Part shown: piece by piece, positions 17,917-26,908 of the stretch
How positions within the stretch are numbered: the stretch's first letter is position 1
How the letters are laid out: every line of letters starts with the position of its first letter
Source: Paenibacillus_E qinlingensis_A
GTDB lineage: Bacteria; Bacillota; Bacilli; Paenibacillales; NBRC-103111
Direction of reading: 5' to 3'
Assembly (NCBI RefSeq): GCF_031455095.1
Contig: NZ_JAVDSB010000021.1
Span: 1-64,000, forward strand
Length of the DNA stretch: 64,000 nucleotides
The notes under the pieces: generated by a model
What the model saw: the letters and a program-made list of their open reading frames with translations, nothing else
Told to the model about the DNA's origin: nothing
Database searches by the model: none
Program-made: the position numbers and the translations under genes

Positions 17917-17939
17917 TTTACTTTTTAGGAGGACTTGCT

Positions 17940-18746
17940 GTGAAATTCGACCTACATACGCATCATGAGCGGTGCGGACATGCGCAAGATACTATACGTG
18001 ACTATATTGAGGCTGCCATTGCAGCTGGCCTGCACGTCATTGGCATCTCGGATCACTCCCCATACTTTGGAAGCTCCGAAGATCGTGCACAACCTGCCAT
18101 CGCGATGGCAAAAAGTGAATTTCCTCGCTATATTGAGGAAGTGCTTCAGCTTAAAGAAGAATATGCAAACAAAATCAATGTTCTGCTAGGTGTGGAGTCT
18201 GATTATTTTCCGGAACACGTGGATATTTATAAGCAAGAATATGCTAAGTATCCGTTCGATTATATTATCGGCTCTGTCCATCTATCTGGTGGTGTGAGTA
18301 TCTTCAATCGCAACAGATGGAAGAAGTTGAACGCAGCGGAGCACGTTGAGCACAAAGAAGAGTATTACCGCCTCATTGCTGAATCCGCGCGATCCGGTAT
18401 GTTTCAAATTCTTGGACATATCGACGCCATGAAAGGCTTCTACCCAGCCTTCTCGGATATTCCAACGCCAAAGGTTGATGAGACACTGAAAATTATTGGT
18501 GAATCCGGCGTAGCCATCGAAATCAATACATCAGGCAAAACAAAAGATGTTGGCGGCTGGTACCCTTCACACGAAATTCTAGCGCGTGCGCTCCATTATG
18601 GTGTTGAGGTTACTTTCGGATCTGACGCCCATATCCCTAGTCGGGTAGCTGACGATTGGGAAGAAGTACAGAAAACCTTGAAAGAAATTGGATTCAAGCA
18701 ATGGGTCTATTTCGAAAAGAAACAGAAACAGATCGTCGCGCTATAG
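17940..18746 (+). CDS. hisJ: Histidinol-phosphatase, PHP family (HisJ)
   Basis: Removes phosphate from L-histidinol phosphate, the penultimate step of histidine synthesis, in the cytoplasm. The 268-residue length equals that of Bacillus HisJ. The PHP metal site is visible: FDLHTHHERCGHA at the N-terminus, DHSPY, GVESDYFPEH, GSVHL, LGHIDAMKG and FGSDAH. The start is GTG at 17940, preceded by TAGGAGGA. It lies apart from any his biosynthetic cluster, as in Bacillus. It follows the LysR gene by 23 bases and ends at a strong terminator. Confidence 0.9.
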   Translation: MKFDLHTHHERCGHAQDTIRDYIEAAIAAGLHVIGISDHSPYFGSSEDRAQPAIAMAKSEFPRYIEEVLQLKEEYANKINVLLGVESDYFPEHVDIYKQEYAKYPFDYIIGSVHLSGGVSIFNRNRWKKLNAAEHVEHKEEYYRLIAESARSGMFQILGHIDAMKGFYPAFSDIPTPKVDETLKIIGESGVAIEINTSGKTKDVGGWYPSHEILARALHYGVEVTFGSDAHIPSRVADDWEEVQKTLKEIGFKQWVYFEKKQKQIVAL

Positions 18747-18767
18747 GGGACTTTTCTTAAATAAATC

Positions 18768-18800
18768 AAAGCGGTGCTCCCATCAGGGGCACCGCTTTTA
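18768..18800. terminator. Bidirectional intrinsic terminator
   Basis: AAAGCGGTGC pairs with GCACCGCTTT, with further C/G pairs around CATCA. It ends hisJ (plus) and the GGDEF/EAL gene (minus). Confidence 0.9.
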
Positions 18801-18812
18801 TGTTTCCTATTT

Positions 18813-21128
18813 TTATATATCATAGGTAGGAACAGTCTTTTCGCCTAAGAAAGCTAATTTCTCATCTAATCCTTTACAGAATATAACTTGCAGCTGCTCT
18901 GGTCCCATCGGTTTATGAAAATAAAACCCCTGGATTTGATAACACCCATTCGCCACTAGGAATTCCACTTGCTCTTCCGTTTCGACGCCTTCTGCAATGA
19001 TTTGCAGCTGAAAGGCATTCGCGACAGAAATGATTGCTTTGATCATGGCCCGATCCTTGCTGTCGGTTTGAATGCCGCGGACAAACGACTGATCCAGTTT
19101 AATTTTCGTGACGGGGAACCTTTTCAAATAGCTGAGAGACGAATAATGGGTACCGAAATCGTCAACGGAAATGGAGATACCTAGCTCTCGAAGTGTATAG
19201 AGTACGCCCATCTTCTCATCTAGCATAGCAACATTCTCGGTAATCTCCATCTCTAGGTAGCGTGCTTCCAGTCCCGTCTCTTCCAATATGGCCATAACCT
19301 TATCCACAAAGTGTACGTCATTTAACTGCTTAACAGAAATGTTTACGGATATCATCTGCGGAACGTCTTGCAGGCTATGCCAGGCTTTCATCTGCTCGCA
19401 TGCGCCGCGCAGCACCCATTCACCAATAACATCGATAAGCCCTAGCTCTTCGGCTAAGGGAATAAAATCAGCTGGCGAGATGTATCCCTTTGTCGTATGA
19501 TTCCAGCGCAAAAGTGCTTCTGCACCAATGATTGTCCCTTGCAAGCAATCGATCTGCGGTTGATAAACAATTTCGAGTTCGTTACGCTCCAGTGACTGGC
19601 GAAGATGACTCTCCATTTCCAGCTTCGAGATGGAATGCATCTCCATCTGTTGATTGAAGAAACAGAAGGAACTTCCGCTTTCTTTTTTAGCCATATACAT
19701 CGCGATATCCGCGTTCTTCAACAGGGCATCCCAAGTTGAGCCGCCATGCGGATACTGTACGATACCTATACTTGCATTAATAAAGAAAGCGCGATTCTCA
19801 AGTAGGCAAGGCGGTTTCAAGATCGCAATAAGTTGACCGCAAAATGCCTGAATATCCTGCTCAGTAGGACTGTTCTCTAACAAAATAGCAAATTCATCCC
19901 CACCAAATCTAGCAAAGGTATGGTAAGCCAAATTAGATTGCTGAATGCGGTAGACAACCTCCTGCAGCATATGATCGCCCATGTGATGTCCGTGGGAATC
20001 GTTAACCATTTTGAAATTATCAAGATCAAAGAATAGGACGACTAACGAGGTGCCTCTCTTCTCATTGTATGTAATCTGCTCTTTCAGCATCATTTGAAAA
20101 TGTGCGCGATTATGTATACCTGTCAGTACATCATGGTAAGCCAAGTAGGACAACATTTGCTCCGATTCCTGCATCCGTTTCGTAGACTCTTGCAGCTCCT
20201 GCTGACCTGCAATCAACTCCTCATTGGCTGCGGTCAAATCTTCATTCGCAATCTGCAGCTCTTGTGTGCGTTCATCTACAGCTTGACCCAATCGATTCCT
20301 TTGGCGAATCATATTTATAAAGAAGAATAAGCCTAGAAGCAAAACAAGAAGTATTGCACAACGAGTAACTAGAATCTGATTATTAATCGCTTGGATGGCA
20401 TGCACGGGTGGCGTTGCCGCTAATTCCCATTGTGTATCTCGAAGATCGATTACTGAGATCAATGGCGACTCAACGAAGGTAGCATTTTCCCCATAAAAAG
20501 CAGTCATACCCAATCTTCGAATAGCCATCCTCGGACCCTCAGGAGTCTCATCTTCAATCCCTGATTCACTGAGTAATTCGTCTACGTTAATTGCGACCGA
20601 TACGAAGCCCCAGAAAACCCCCTCTTGAAAAAGTGCTTTACGAGCTACCAAGCCTTGCATGCCTTGAAGCAACGTGAATGGGCCATCCGTTGTCATTTTC
20701 TTCGATTGTAAACCCACTTGAACTTGTGCTTGTACATGAGCCCGAGGATCCTTGAGTAGATCCCAATTCATAATATCTTCGTTTCCTTTGAAGGGATAGA
20801 CGTACTTCATAACCCCATGTGGTGCAATCACCACATTCAAAGCGGACGCCTGTGAACCTGCATACAAAGCTTCGATGTAAGCATGAATTTCTCCATCACT
20901 TTTATCTTGCAAGTAGCTGGCACTTACATAAGCTTCAAGACTAACCATCAAATTAAAGTTGCGATTAATGACAGACTGCAGGGCAACCGCTTTAGCGGAT
21001 AATTGAGCCCGCTCTGTGCTTTGCAATTCATTAAGCAGCGATGTTTTATAGGTGGTAAGAACCGATTCAGATGAAGTAAAGAGAAGGACAAAGATGAGGA
21101 ATAGGAAGGTATACTGTAATTTGTTCAT
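18813..21128 (-). CDS. Membrane CHASE-GGDEF-EAL cyclic-di-GMP protein
   Basis: A 771-residue signalling protein. A hydrophobic helix near the N-terminus, an extracellular region of about 240 residues resembling a CHASE sensor domain and a second membrane helix (about 270-290) lead into a Glu/Gln-rich coiled coil. The GGDEF domain (about 335-495) has an intact RFGGDEFAIL. The EAL domain (about 510-755) has EALLRW, NISVKQL, EITENV, VDDFGT, a catalytic KLDQSF and EGVETEEQ. The usual DDFGTGYSS reads DDFGTHYSS. Both synthesis and breakdown of c-di-GMP look possible. The start at 21128 follows GGGAGGAGA. Confidence 0.93.
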   Translation of the reverse strand: MNKLQYTFLFLIFVLLFTSSESVLTTYKTSLLNELQSTERAQLSAKAVALQSVINRNFNLMVSLEAYVSASYLQDKSDGEIHAYIEALYAGSQASALNVVIAPHGVMKYVYPFKGNEDIMNWDLLKDPRAHVQAQVQVGLQSKKMTTDGPFTLLQGMQGLVARKALFQEGVFWGFVSVAINVDELLSESGIEDETPEGPRMAIRRLGMTAFYGENATFVESPLISVIDLRDTQWELAATPPVHAIQAINNQILVTRCAILLVLLLGLFFFINMIRQRNRLGQAVDERTQELQIANEDLTAANEELIAGQQELQESTKRMQESEQMLSYLAYHDVLTGIHNRAHFQMMLKEQITYNEKRGTSLVVLFFDLDNFKMVNDSHGHHMGDHMLQEVVYRIQQSNLAYHTFARFGGDEFAILLENSPTEQDIQAFCGQLIAILKPPCLLENRAFFINASIGIVQYPHGGSTWDALLKNADIAMYMAKKESGSSFCFFNQQMEMHSISKLEMESHLRQSLERNELEIVYQPQIDCLQGTIIGAEALLRWNHTTKGYISPADFIPLAEELGLIDVIGEWVLRGACEQMKAWHSLQDVPQMISVNISVKQLNDVHFVDKVMAILEETGLEARYLEMEITENVAMLDEKMGVLYTLRELGISISVDDFGTHYSSLSYLKRFPVTKIKLDQSFVRGIQTDSKDRAMIKAIISVANAFQLQIIAEGVETEEQVEFLVANGCYQIQGFYFHKPMGPEQLQVIFCKGLDEKLAFLGEKTVPTYDI

Positions 21129-21354
21129 AGGTCTCTCCTCCCATATTGAATTAGAACAAAAGACACGTTTCGACATTTCTCTTTATTATTTCATCTTCAC
21201 TCCCTTACTGGCAATATATTTATTTGCTGCCCATGATGATTGGGATACGTTTAGTTCCTTCCAAAGTAGAATGCTTTCTATGGAATGGATTCCCACGTTT
21301 CCAACCTTGTTATATAATTAAGCTAGACGACCTCGAACGAATGGAGACATGAAG

Positions 21355-22434
21355 ATGGATATACATACAATTTCTATGCACCTCATTGATGAAGACACGG
21401 ATCAACCCCGTTATCAATTCGATGAAGAGGCTTTACAAGAGTTAATGAAAAGTATTGGCGAAATTGGCTTACTCTCACCGATTAAAGTACGCACTACCTC
21501 TGACAATCGGTATAAGATTATTTATGGCAATCGCCGTTACAAAGCTAGTAAAATGCTAGGTCTTCCAACAATCCCTTGTATCGTATCTACGGTAACGGAT
21601 GAGATGGAAATCTATTTGGAGCAGATTGCGGAAAATCTAACCCGAGAAGGCTTCTCTCCGATTGAGGAAGCCGAAGCTTTTCATAAGCTCATGCATGAAG
21701 CGAAGTTTAGCTCGTCCATTAAATATCTCTCTAGCAAGCTGGGCAAGCCTGAATCTTATATCAAAAACAAATGTGAGCTGCTCAAGTTTGGGAACTCCGT
21801 CAAGAAGCTCATCGTAGGCGGAACCGAGATTCGCAAAGACAAGCTCACGGAAGATCAATTGCTACCGTTGAAGGATCTGCCAATGGAGCATCGTGATCCG
21901 TTAGCGCTAATCATGGCACGTGATGAAATGCCCGTCAGTGACGTGAAGAAAATTGCGAAGATGTTTAAGGACAAGGACATCTCTGACAGAATCAAAGGCC
22001 AGTTGCTGTATAAGTCTGGGCACGAATTAATTGAAACCTGGTCCACCTTTCAGAACAATCGAGCAGAGCGAGCGAAGCCTATTGCGGCCAAGGCACCTGC
22101 CAAGGATGAGAAGGTTACAGATCAGGTTAACAAAGTGGGCACGGCGGATACGGCCGCTGTTACTGTCAAAGATGTTGTCGTAGCACACACTACAGCTTCC
22201 TCGGAGCAACCTGACGCTCATGCAGGGGCTGTAAATCCACTACACGCTAAACTACAGCAATTGATTCAAGTATTCCCTGCTCCTCCCACTCCAAGTGAAC
22301 TAGCTTTGGCGCAAGATGAGATGAATGAACAACAAAAAGAACTGTTCTCACACAACGTCTCGACGTTAGTGGAACAGTTGGAACAACAATTAGAAGCTTG
22401 GAAAAAGATTCAAGTATTCGCTGTTTCTAAGTAA
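21355..22434 (+). CDS. ParB/RepB/Spo0J-family DNA-binding protein (atypical)
   Basis: A 359-residue protein. The ParB N-terminal fold (about 1-95) contains QPRYQF, GLLSPIKVR and the nucleotide-binding region YGNRRYKASKMLG, where chromosomal ParB/Noc proteins read GERR. Then comes ENLTREGFSPIEEAEAF, the second ParB motif, and a helix-turn-helix region (about 115-190). A low-complexity Ala/Lys/Val linker (about 230-290) and a Gln/Glu-rich coiled C-terminus follow. ATG 21355 is 8 bases after GGAG; ATG 21349 in the same frame is only 2 bases away. There is no parA neighbour. It is probably not the primary Spo0J. Confidence 0.88.
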   Translation: MDIHTISMHLIDEDTDQPRYQFDEEALQELMKSIGEIGLLSPIKVRTTSDNRYKIIYGNRRYKASKMLGLPTIPCIVSTVTDEMEIYLEQIAENLTREGFSPIEEAEAFHKLMHEAKFSSSIKYLSSKLGKPESYIKNKCELLKFGNSVKKLIVGGTEIRKDKLTEDQLLPLKDLPMEHRDPLALIMARDEMPVSDVKKIAKMFKDKDISDRIKGQLLYKSGHELIETWSTFQNNRAERAKPIAAKAPAKDEKVTDQVNKVGTADTAAVTVKDVVVAHTTASSEQPDAHAGAVNPLHAKLQQLIQVFPAPPTPSELALAQDEMNEQQKELFSHNVSTLVEQLEQQLEAWKKIQVFAVSK

Positions 22435-22445
22435 TGTTTACAGAT

Positions 22446-22510
22446 ACCGCATGTGACTCGCGCTGACCCTATCTAGGGAAGCTCGGGCTGCATGCGGTGT
22501 TTTGTTGTTT
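22446..22510 (+). terminator. Terminator of the parB-like gene, overlapping the amidase gene end
   Basis: ACCGCATG and CATGCGGT pair across a long loop, followed by GTTTTGTTGTTTG. The right arm lies within the last codons of the convergent amidase gene. Confidence 0.65.
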
Positions 22511-23960
22511 GTTCAAATCCATAAGCAATCCGAAGCAACGTAGGTTCACTATACGCCGTACCAACGAAAGTAATACCTTGCGGGCCTTTGGTTATGTAAC
22601 CGCCTGGCGCGATAACCCCTGTTGCAGCGTACCCGCCAGGTACCGTGATTGAAGGATAGCCCGCTCTAGCGGCCAGATCAGCACCGCCTTCATTCCCTAG
22701 GAACAACAGCGCATCCAGCTGATGCTCCCCTAGGGCATGATCGATGCCGAGCGCACGAGCATACTCCCCATTTTGCCTCAGACTGTCCATATAGGCTTGT
22801 TCCGTCAATGTCCCGCTTGTTTGCTCTGACCTCAGTAAATTGCCTTGCCCATATTTCAGTGTCTTCGGCGCATGCTCATCATTAAAGGCAATGACTTCAG
22901 CCAAAGAATGCACCGGTACATGTTCGGGCAGCTGTGCTAGATAATCATTCAAGCCCTTTTTAAACTCGTATAACATGACATTGTAATCCCATTTTATTTG
23001 TTCACAGGGCAGTACGACCGGATCGATAATCGTTGCCCCTTTTTGCTTCAAAGCAGCAATTGCCGCTTCAACGATTTCAAGTCTAGCTTGGTCTAAATGC
23101 GCATAATAAAAACGGGGAATTCCGATACGAGCTTTTGCCAAGAAACCCTCTTCAAGGAATTGGGTATAATCCTGAACAGCATGCCCCTTACTTGATAACG
23201 TAGCCCCATCCCTCTCATCTATTCCTGTTAAAGCGCCAAGTACGATCGCTGCATCCCGAACCGATCTAGCCATAGGGCCCGCAGTGTCTTGACTATGTGC
23301 AATCGGAATGATTCCTGATCGACTAACAAGCCCTAAGGTCGGCTTGATACCAACGAGACTGTTTTGGCTGGAAGGGCTAATGATCGAGCCCGATGTTTCA
23401 GTGCCAATGGCAGCAGCTGCAAAATGTGCTGCCGTCGCTGCAGCGGAACCAGAACTTGACCCGCCGACGAAGAGCTCACCAGGGCCATACGGATTCAGGG
23501 TCAATCCGCCTCGCGCGCTATACCCTGCCCATATTTGACCGGACATGAAACCAGCCCATTCGGTCATATTGGTTTTGCCAAGTAAGACGGCGCCAGCTGC
23601 ACGAAGCTGAGACGCAACAAAAGAGTCTTCAGCAGCACACGAATCAGCGAGGGATAGTGAGCCAGCACTCGTATGCATCCTGTCTTTCGTATCGATATTA
23701 TCCTTTAATAGAATAGGAATACCATGCAATATCCCACGCACTCCTTTGGAACTTCTTTCTTTATCTAGCTCTTCCGCAATGTGCAGTGCATCTGGATTTA
23801 TTTCCAAAATGGCATGCAATTCCGAATCATACTTCGTAATACGAGCTAGATACATGTGCACGATCTGCACCGAGGTAACCACCCCCGCCGTCATCGCTTC
23901 TTGGATGCTCATTATATCGGCCTCAATTAGCCATTTCTCTTGTATAGGGTCTATCGACAT
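22473..23960 (-). CDS. Amidase signature family hydrolase
   Basis: A 495-residue amide hydrolase. The Ser-cisSer-Lys triad is visible: Lys86 in LLKDNIDT, the cis-Ser in GGSSSGSAAA (about 168-170) and the nucleophile Ser192 in GTETSGSI. It lacks the GatB/GatC context, so it is not tRNA amidotransferase; a catabolic amidase or peptide amidase is likelier. I chose ATG 23960 (GAGGAG 7 bases upstream) over a 42-residue extension that shows no family similarity. It is divergent from the gntR-uxuAB operon, and the palindrome between them may control both. Confidence 0.92.
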   Translation of the reverse strand: MSIDPIQEKWLIEADIMSIQEAMTAGVVTSVQIVHMYLARITKYDSELHAILEINPDALHIAEELDKERSSKGVRGILHGIPILLKDNIDTKDRMHTSAGSLSLADSCAAEDSFVASQLRAAGAVLLGKTNMTEWAGFMSGQIWAGYSARGGLTLNPYGPGELFVGGSSSGSAAATAAHFAAAAIGTETSGSIISPSSQNSLVGIKPTLGLVSRSGIIPIAHSQDTAGPMARSVRDAAIVLGALTGIDERDGATLSSKGHAVQDYTQFLEEGFLAKARIGIPRFYYAHLDQARLEIVEAAIAALKQKGATIIDPVVLPCEQIKWDYNVMLYEFKKGLNDYLAQLPEHVPVHSLAEVIAFNDEHAPKTLKYGQGNLLRSEQTSGTLTEQAYMDSLRQNGEYARALGIDHALGEHQLDALLFLGNEGGADLAARAGYPSITVPGGYAATGVIAPGGYITKGPQGITFVGTAYSEPTLLRIAYGFEQTTKHRMQPELP

Positions 23961-24106
23961 TGGTGGACTCCTCATCTTTTCTGTGATAGCTACAACACTT
24001 CTCGATCCGACAACCATTTCCTGTAAAAGGAAGTCGGCGAGTTTACCTATAAGCAACTGTCGGGGAAAAGTTACGTTAAAATCCAATTAATCACCCACTA
24101 CCACAC

Positions 24107-24124
24107 TACCATACAAGTATGGTA
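24107..24124. promoter_or_regulatory. Perfect palindrome, candidate GntR operator
   Basis: TACCATACAAGTATGGTA is a perfect 8-2-8 inverted repeat between the divergent amidase and gntR genes. FCD-type GntR regulators bind short TNGTANACNA-like dyads. The site lies 38 bases before the gntR start, where it would block that promoter. Confidence 0.65.
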
Positions 24125-24161
24125 ATATAATTTTAGGTTACATGTAGCAAAGGAGACCCGC

Positions 24162-24839
24162 ATGGATTTTTTCAAAAAACCACTAATTAACTCAACCCGC
24201 GATGCTGTCTACCACACGCTAAAAGATCAAATTCTAAGTCTTACCCTGCTTCCAGGGGCCACCATTTCGGAGAAAGAAATGTCGGTTAGCTTTGGTGTGA
24301 GTCGGACGCCTGTTCGGGAAAGCTTCGTCCAACTCGCACAGGAAGGCCTGCTCGACATCTATCCGCAACGCGGTACGGTCGTCTCTCGCATTGATTTGGA
24401 GCTGGTCGATGAAGCACGCTTCATTCGCGAACATCTAGAAAGCGCTGTTATTCGCTTGGCCTGTTTGTCTTTTCCAGACGAATCCCTGCGTTTACTTCAA
24501 ATGAATTTGGCCTCTCAGAAAGTCTGCATGGATGAACAAGACTACAAGAGAATGTTCGAACTTGATGAAGCGTTTCATCGCACGATTTTTGAAGGCTGCA
24601 AGAAAATGAACACATGGGCGGTCATTGGGCAGATTAATGTGCATTTGAACCGTACCCGTATGCTTCGCTTAGCAACGGATCACCATTGGGATGAGCTTTA
24701 TGCGCAACATGGGCAAATTGTTGATGCCATCAAGGAGCAGAAGCCTGATACGGCAGAGCAGTTAATCCATGCTCATCTTCACGTCGGCATTGCCGATCAA
24801 GCATTATTGAAAGAGAAATTCCCTACGTATTTCAAATAG
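24162..24839 (+). CDS. GntR-family regulator (FadR/FCD type), likely uronate repressor
   Basis: A 225-residue regulator. The GntR winged helix (about 10-80) carries the family pattern ISEKEMSVSFGVSRTPVRES and ends QRGTVV. The all-helical FCD effector domain (about 90-210) has the metal-binding layout with E-x-R in the first helix and conserved His residues in AFHRTIF, QHGQI and HAHLHVG. It is the first gene of an operon with uxuA and uxuB, so an intermediate of hexuronate breakdown is the probable inducer, as for UxuR. Start preceded by AAAGGAGA. Confidence 0.93.
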   Translation: MDFFKKPLINSTRDAVYHTLKDQILSLTLLPGATISEKEMSVSFGVSRTPVRESFVQLAQEGLLDIYPQRGTVVSRIDLELVDEARFIREHLESAVIRLACLSFPDESLRLLQMNLASQKVCMDEQDYKRMFELDEAFHRTIFEGCKKMNTWAVIGQINVHLNRTRMLRLATDHHWDELYAQHGQIVDAIKEQKPDTAEQLIHAHLHVGIADQALLKEKFPTYFK

Positions 24840-24869
24840 GTTGATGACAATGGAGGCGAGTGCACAGCT

Positions 24870-25976
24870 ATGAAAATGGTATTCCGCTGGTTTGGAGAGG
24901 GCAATGATACGGTCACGCTTAAGCAAATTAAACAAATTCCTGGTGTAGAAGGTATCGTCTGGGCACTCCATGATGTTCCTGCTGGTGAAGAATGGCCAAT
25001 GGACAAGATTCAGAAGATTAAAGCTGAAGCTGATGCCGCTGGCCTGCATATGCAAGTTGTAGAAAGCGTCAACATTCATGAAGATATTAAATTAGGACTG
25101 CCAAGTCGTGATAACTACATCGCTAATTATAAGAAAACGATCGCAACACTAGCACAAGTTGGTGTCAAAGTCATTTGTTACAATTTCATGCCCGTCTTCG
25201 ACTGGGTACGTACGGATTTACATAAGGAGCTGGAAGACGGCTCGACGGCATTATTTTATGAGAAAAGTAAAATTGCCAATCTTGATCTCGCTGAGCATGT
25301 CGGTCGAATTAATGCCAATCCTGATTTCAGCATGCCTGGCTGGGAGCCTGAGCGGCTGGCTCATTTGACCGATCTTTTTGATGCGTACAAAGATGTCTCA
25401 GAAGAACATCTCTGGGCGAACCTCAAGTATTTCTTGGATGAAATTATTCCTGTAGCCGCCGAGCACGGAATTCGAATGGCGATTCACCCGGATGACCCGC
25501 CTTGGTCCGTCTTTGGACTTCCGCGCTTAATGACGAGCCAAGCGAATATTCGCCGCTTCTTAGCCTTGCATGACAGCCCGTATAACGGGCTTACGATGTG
25601 CAGTGGCTCACTCGGTGCGAACCCGAGCAATGATATTGTCTCGATCGTGCACGAATTCGCGGATCGGATTCCTTTTGCCCATCTGCGGAATGTTCGCGTA
25701 TATGAGAATGGTGATTTCATCGAGACCTCTCATCGTACGAAGGATGGCACAGTGGATATGTCAGGTATTGTGCAGGCGTTGCATGCCAACAATTACGAAG
25801 GCTTCTGCCGTCCAGATCATGGCCGACATATTTGGGATGAGCGCTGCAGACCTGGGTATGGGCTCTATGACCGCGCATTAGGGATCATGTATTTATGGGG
25901 ACTTTGGGACATGCTGTGTCGCCAAGAGGTTACATCACACAAAGGAGCTGTTAACGAATATGAGCGCATTAACTAA
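24870..25976 (+). CDS. uxuA: Mannonate dehydratase
   Basis: Converts D-mannonate to 2-keto-3-deoxygluconate with loss of water, the last specific step of glucuronate breakdown. The 368-residue TIM-barrel protein begins MKMVFRWFGEGNDTV and contains YNFMPVFDW, MAIHPDDPP, MCSGSLGANP, HLRNV and a C-terminal RPDHGRHIW, all strong UxuA signatures that include the Mn-binding Cys/His/Asp residues. It lies 30 bases after the gntR regulator and overlaps uxuB by 17 bases. GGAGG is present but 13 bases from the ATG, rather distant, so translation may be partly coupled. Confidence 0.96.
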   Translation: MKMVFRWFGEGNDTVTLKQIKQIPGVEGIVWALHDVPAGEEWPMDKIQKIKAEADAAGLHMQVVESVNIHEDIKLGLPSRDNYIANYKKTIATLAQVGVKVICYNFMPVFDWVRTDLHKELEDGSTALFYEKSKIANLDLAEHVGRINANPDFSMPGWEPERLAHLTDLFDAYKDVSEEHLWANLKYFLDEIIPVAAEHGIRMAIHPDDPPWSVFGLPRLMTSQANIRRFLALHDSPYNGLTMCSGSLGANPSNDIVSIVHEFADRIPFAHLRNVRVYENGDFIETSHRTKDGTVDMSGIVQALHANNYEGFCRPDHGRHIWDERCRPGYGLYDRALGIMYLWGLWDMLCRQEVTSHKGAVNEYERIN

Positions 25977-26814
25977 TTTTCCATCCCTCAAGGGGAAAGT
26001 CGTTGTGATTACAGGGGGCGCTGGTGTACTTTGCCGCGTGATGGCTATCGAACTAGCTAGACAAGGCGCACGTGTTGCTATTCTGAATCGCACCCACGAG
26101 AAAGGCTTAGCTGTGGTTCGTGACATTGAGGAGGCTGGTGGCGAAGCGATCGCTGTTGCCTGCGATGTCACCGTAGCTGAAAGTGTAGAGCAAGCTGCAG
26201 CTACAGTGAGGGAATTACTGGGTACCTGTGATATTCTCATTAATGGTGCGGGTGGCAACCATGCCAGTGCGAATACGACGAATGAGATTTTCAAAATGGA
26301 AGATATGACGAATCCCGATGTACAATCCTTCTATGATCTAAGTATCCCTGGTTTCCGCAACGTGCTGGACCTGAACTTCGTGGGAACACTGATTCCAACG
26401 CAAGTGTTTACGAAACATATGCATGGCAAAGAAGGCGCAACCGTCATTAATATCTCCTCCATGAGCGCACCCTCGCCAATGACGAAAGTTCCTGCCTACA
26501 GCGCAGCAAAAGCAGCTATCGACAACTTTACGCAATGGTTGGCTGTTCATTTGGCAGAAAGCGGCATTCGTGTGAATGCCATTGCACCAGGGTTCTTTTT
26601 GACAGAGCAAAATGCCAAATTATTAATGAAAGAAGATGGCTCACTAACGGACCGCTCGCATAAAATTATTTCCCACACCCCGATGCGCCGTTTCGGCAAG
26701 CCGGAGGATCTATTAGGCACGTTACTGTGGCTAGCCGATTCCGATATGTCCCGCTTCGTTACGGGTACGACGATCCCAGTCGATGGCGGATTTATGGCCT
26801 ATTCAGGCGTGTAG
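25960..26814 (+). CDS. uxuB: SDR-type fructuronate reductase (D-mannonate oxidoreductase)
   Basis: A 284-residue NAD(P)-binding short-chain dehydrogenase. The cofactor loop is TGGAGVLCR (TGxxxGxG variant), with NGAGGN, a catalytic Ser in NISSMSA and YSAAK. Bacillus subtilis UxuB (YjmF) is also an SDR, unlike the long-chain enzyme of E. coli. It should reduce D-fructuronate to D-mannonate, the substrate of UxuA encoded just upstream. Its start lies inside the end of uxuA and an AAAGGAG precedes it. A strong terminator follows. Confidence 0.9.
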   Translation: MSALTNFPSLKGKVVVITGGAGVLCRVMAIELARQGARVAILNRTHEKGLAVVRDIEEAGGEAIAVACDVTVAESVEQAAATVRELLGTCDILINGAGGNHASANTTNEIFKMEDMTNPDVQSFYDLSIPGFRNVLDLNFVGTLIPTQVFTKHMHGKEGATVINISSMSAPSPMTKVPAYSAAKAAIDNFTQWLAVHLAESGIRVNAIAPGFFLTEQNAKLLMKEDGSLTDRSHKIISHTPMRRFGKPEDLLGTLLWLADSDMSRFVTGTTIPVDGGFMAYSGV

Positions 26815-26880
26815 AACAAAAACCGTTTCATTGCATAACGCTCATTGTGAGCTATGCCGTGGAACGGTTTTTGTTTGTTT
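26815..26880. terminator. Intrinsic terminator after uxuB
   Basis: AACAAAAACCGTT pairs with AACGGTTTTTGTT, with an inner GCTCA/TGAGC hairpin. U-rich on the plus strand (TTTTTGTTTGTTTATTTT); it may also stop the hybrid kinase transcript on the minus strand. Confidence 0.88.
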
Positions 26881-26908
26881 ATTTTTGACACTGTTCCTTC
26901 ATCACCGC

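Noticed and set aside
23961..24086. 42-codon N-terminal extension of the amidase
   Set aside because: No family similarity, and GAGGAG sits before ATG 23960.
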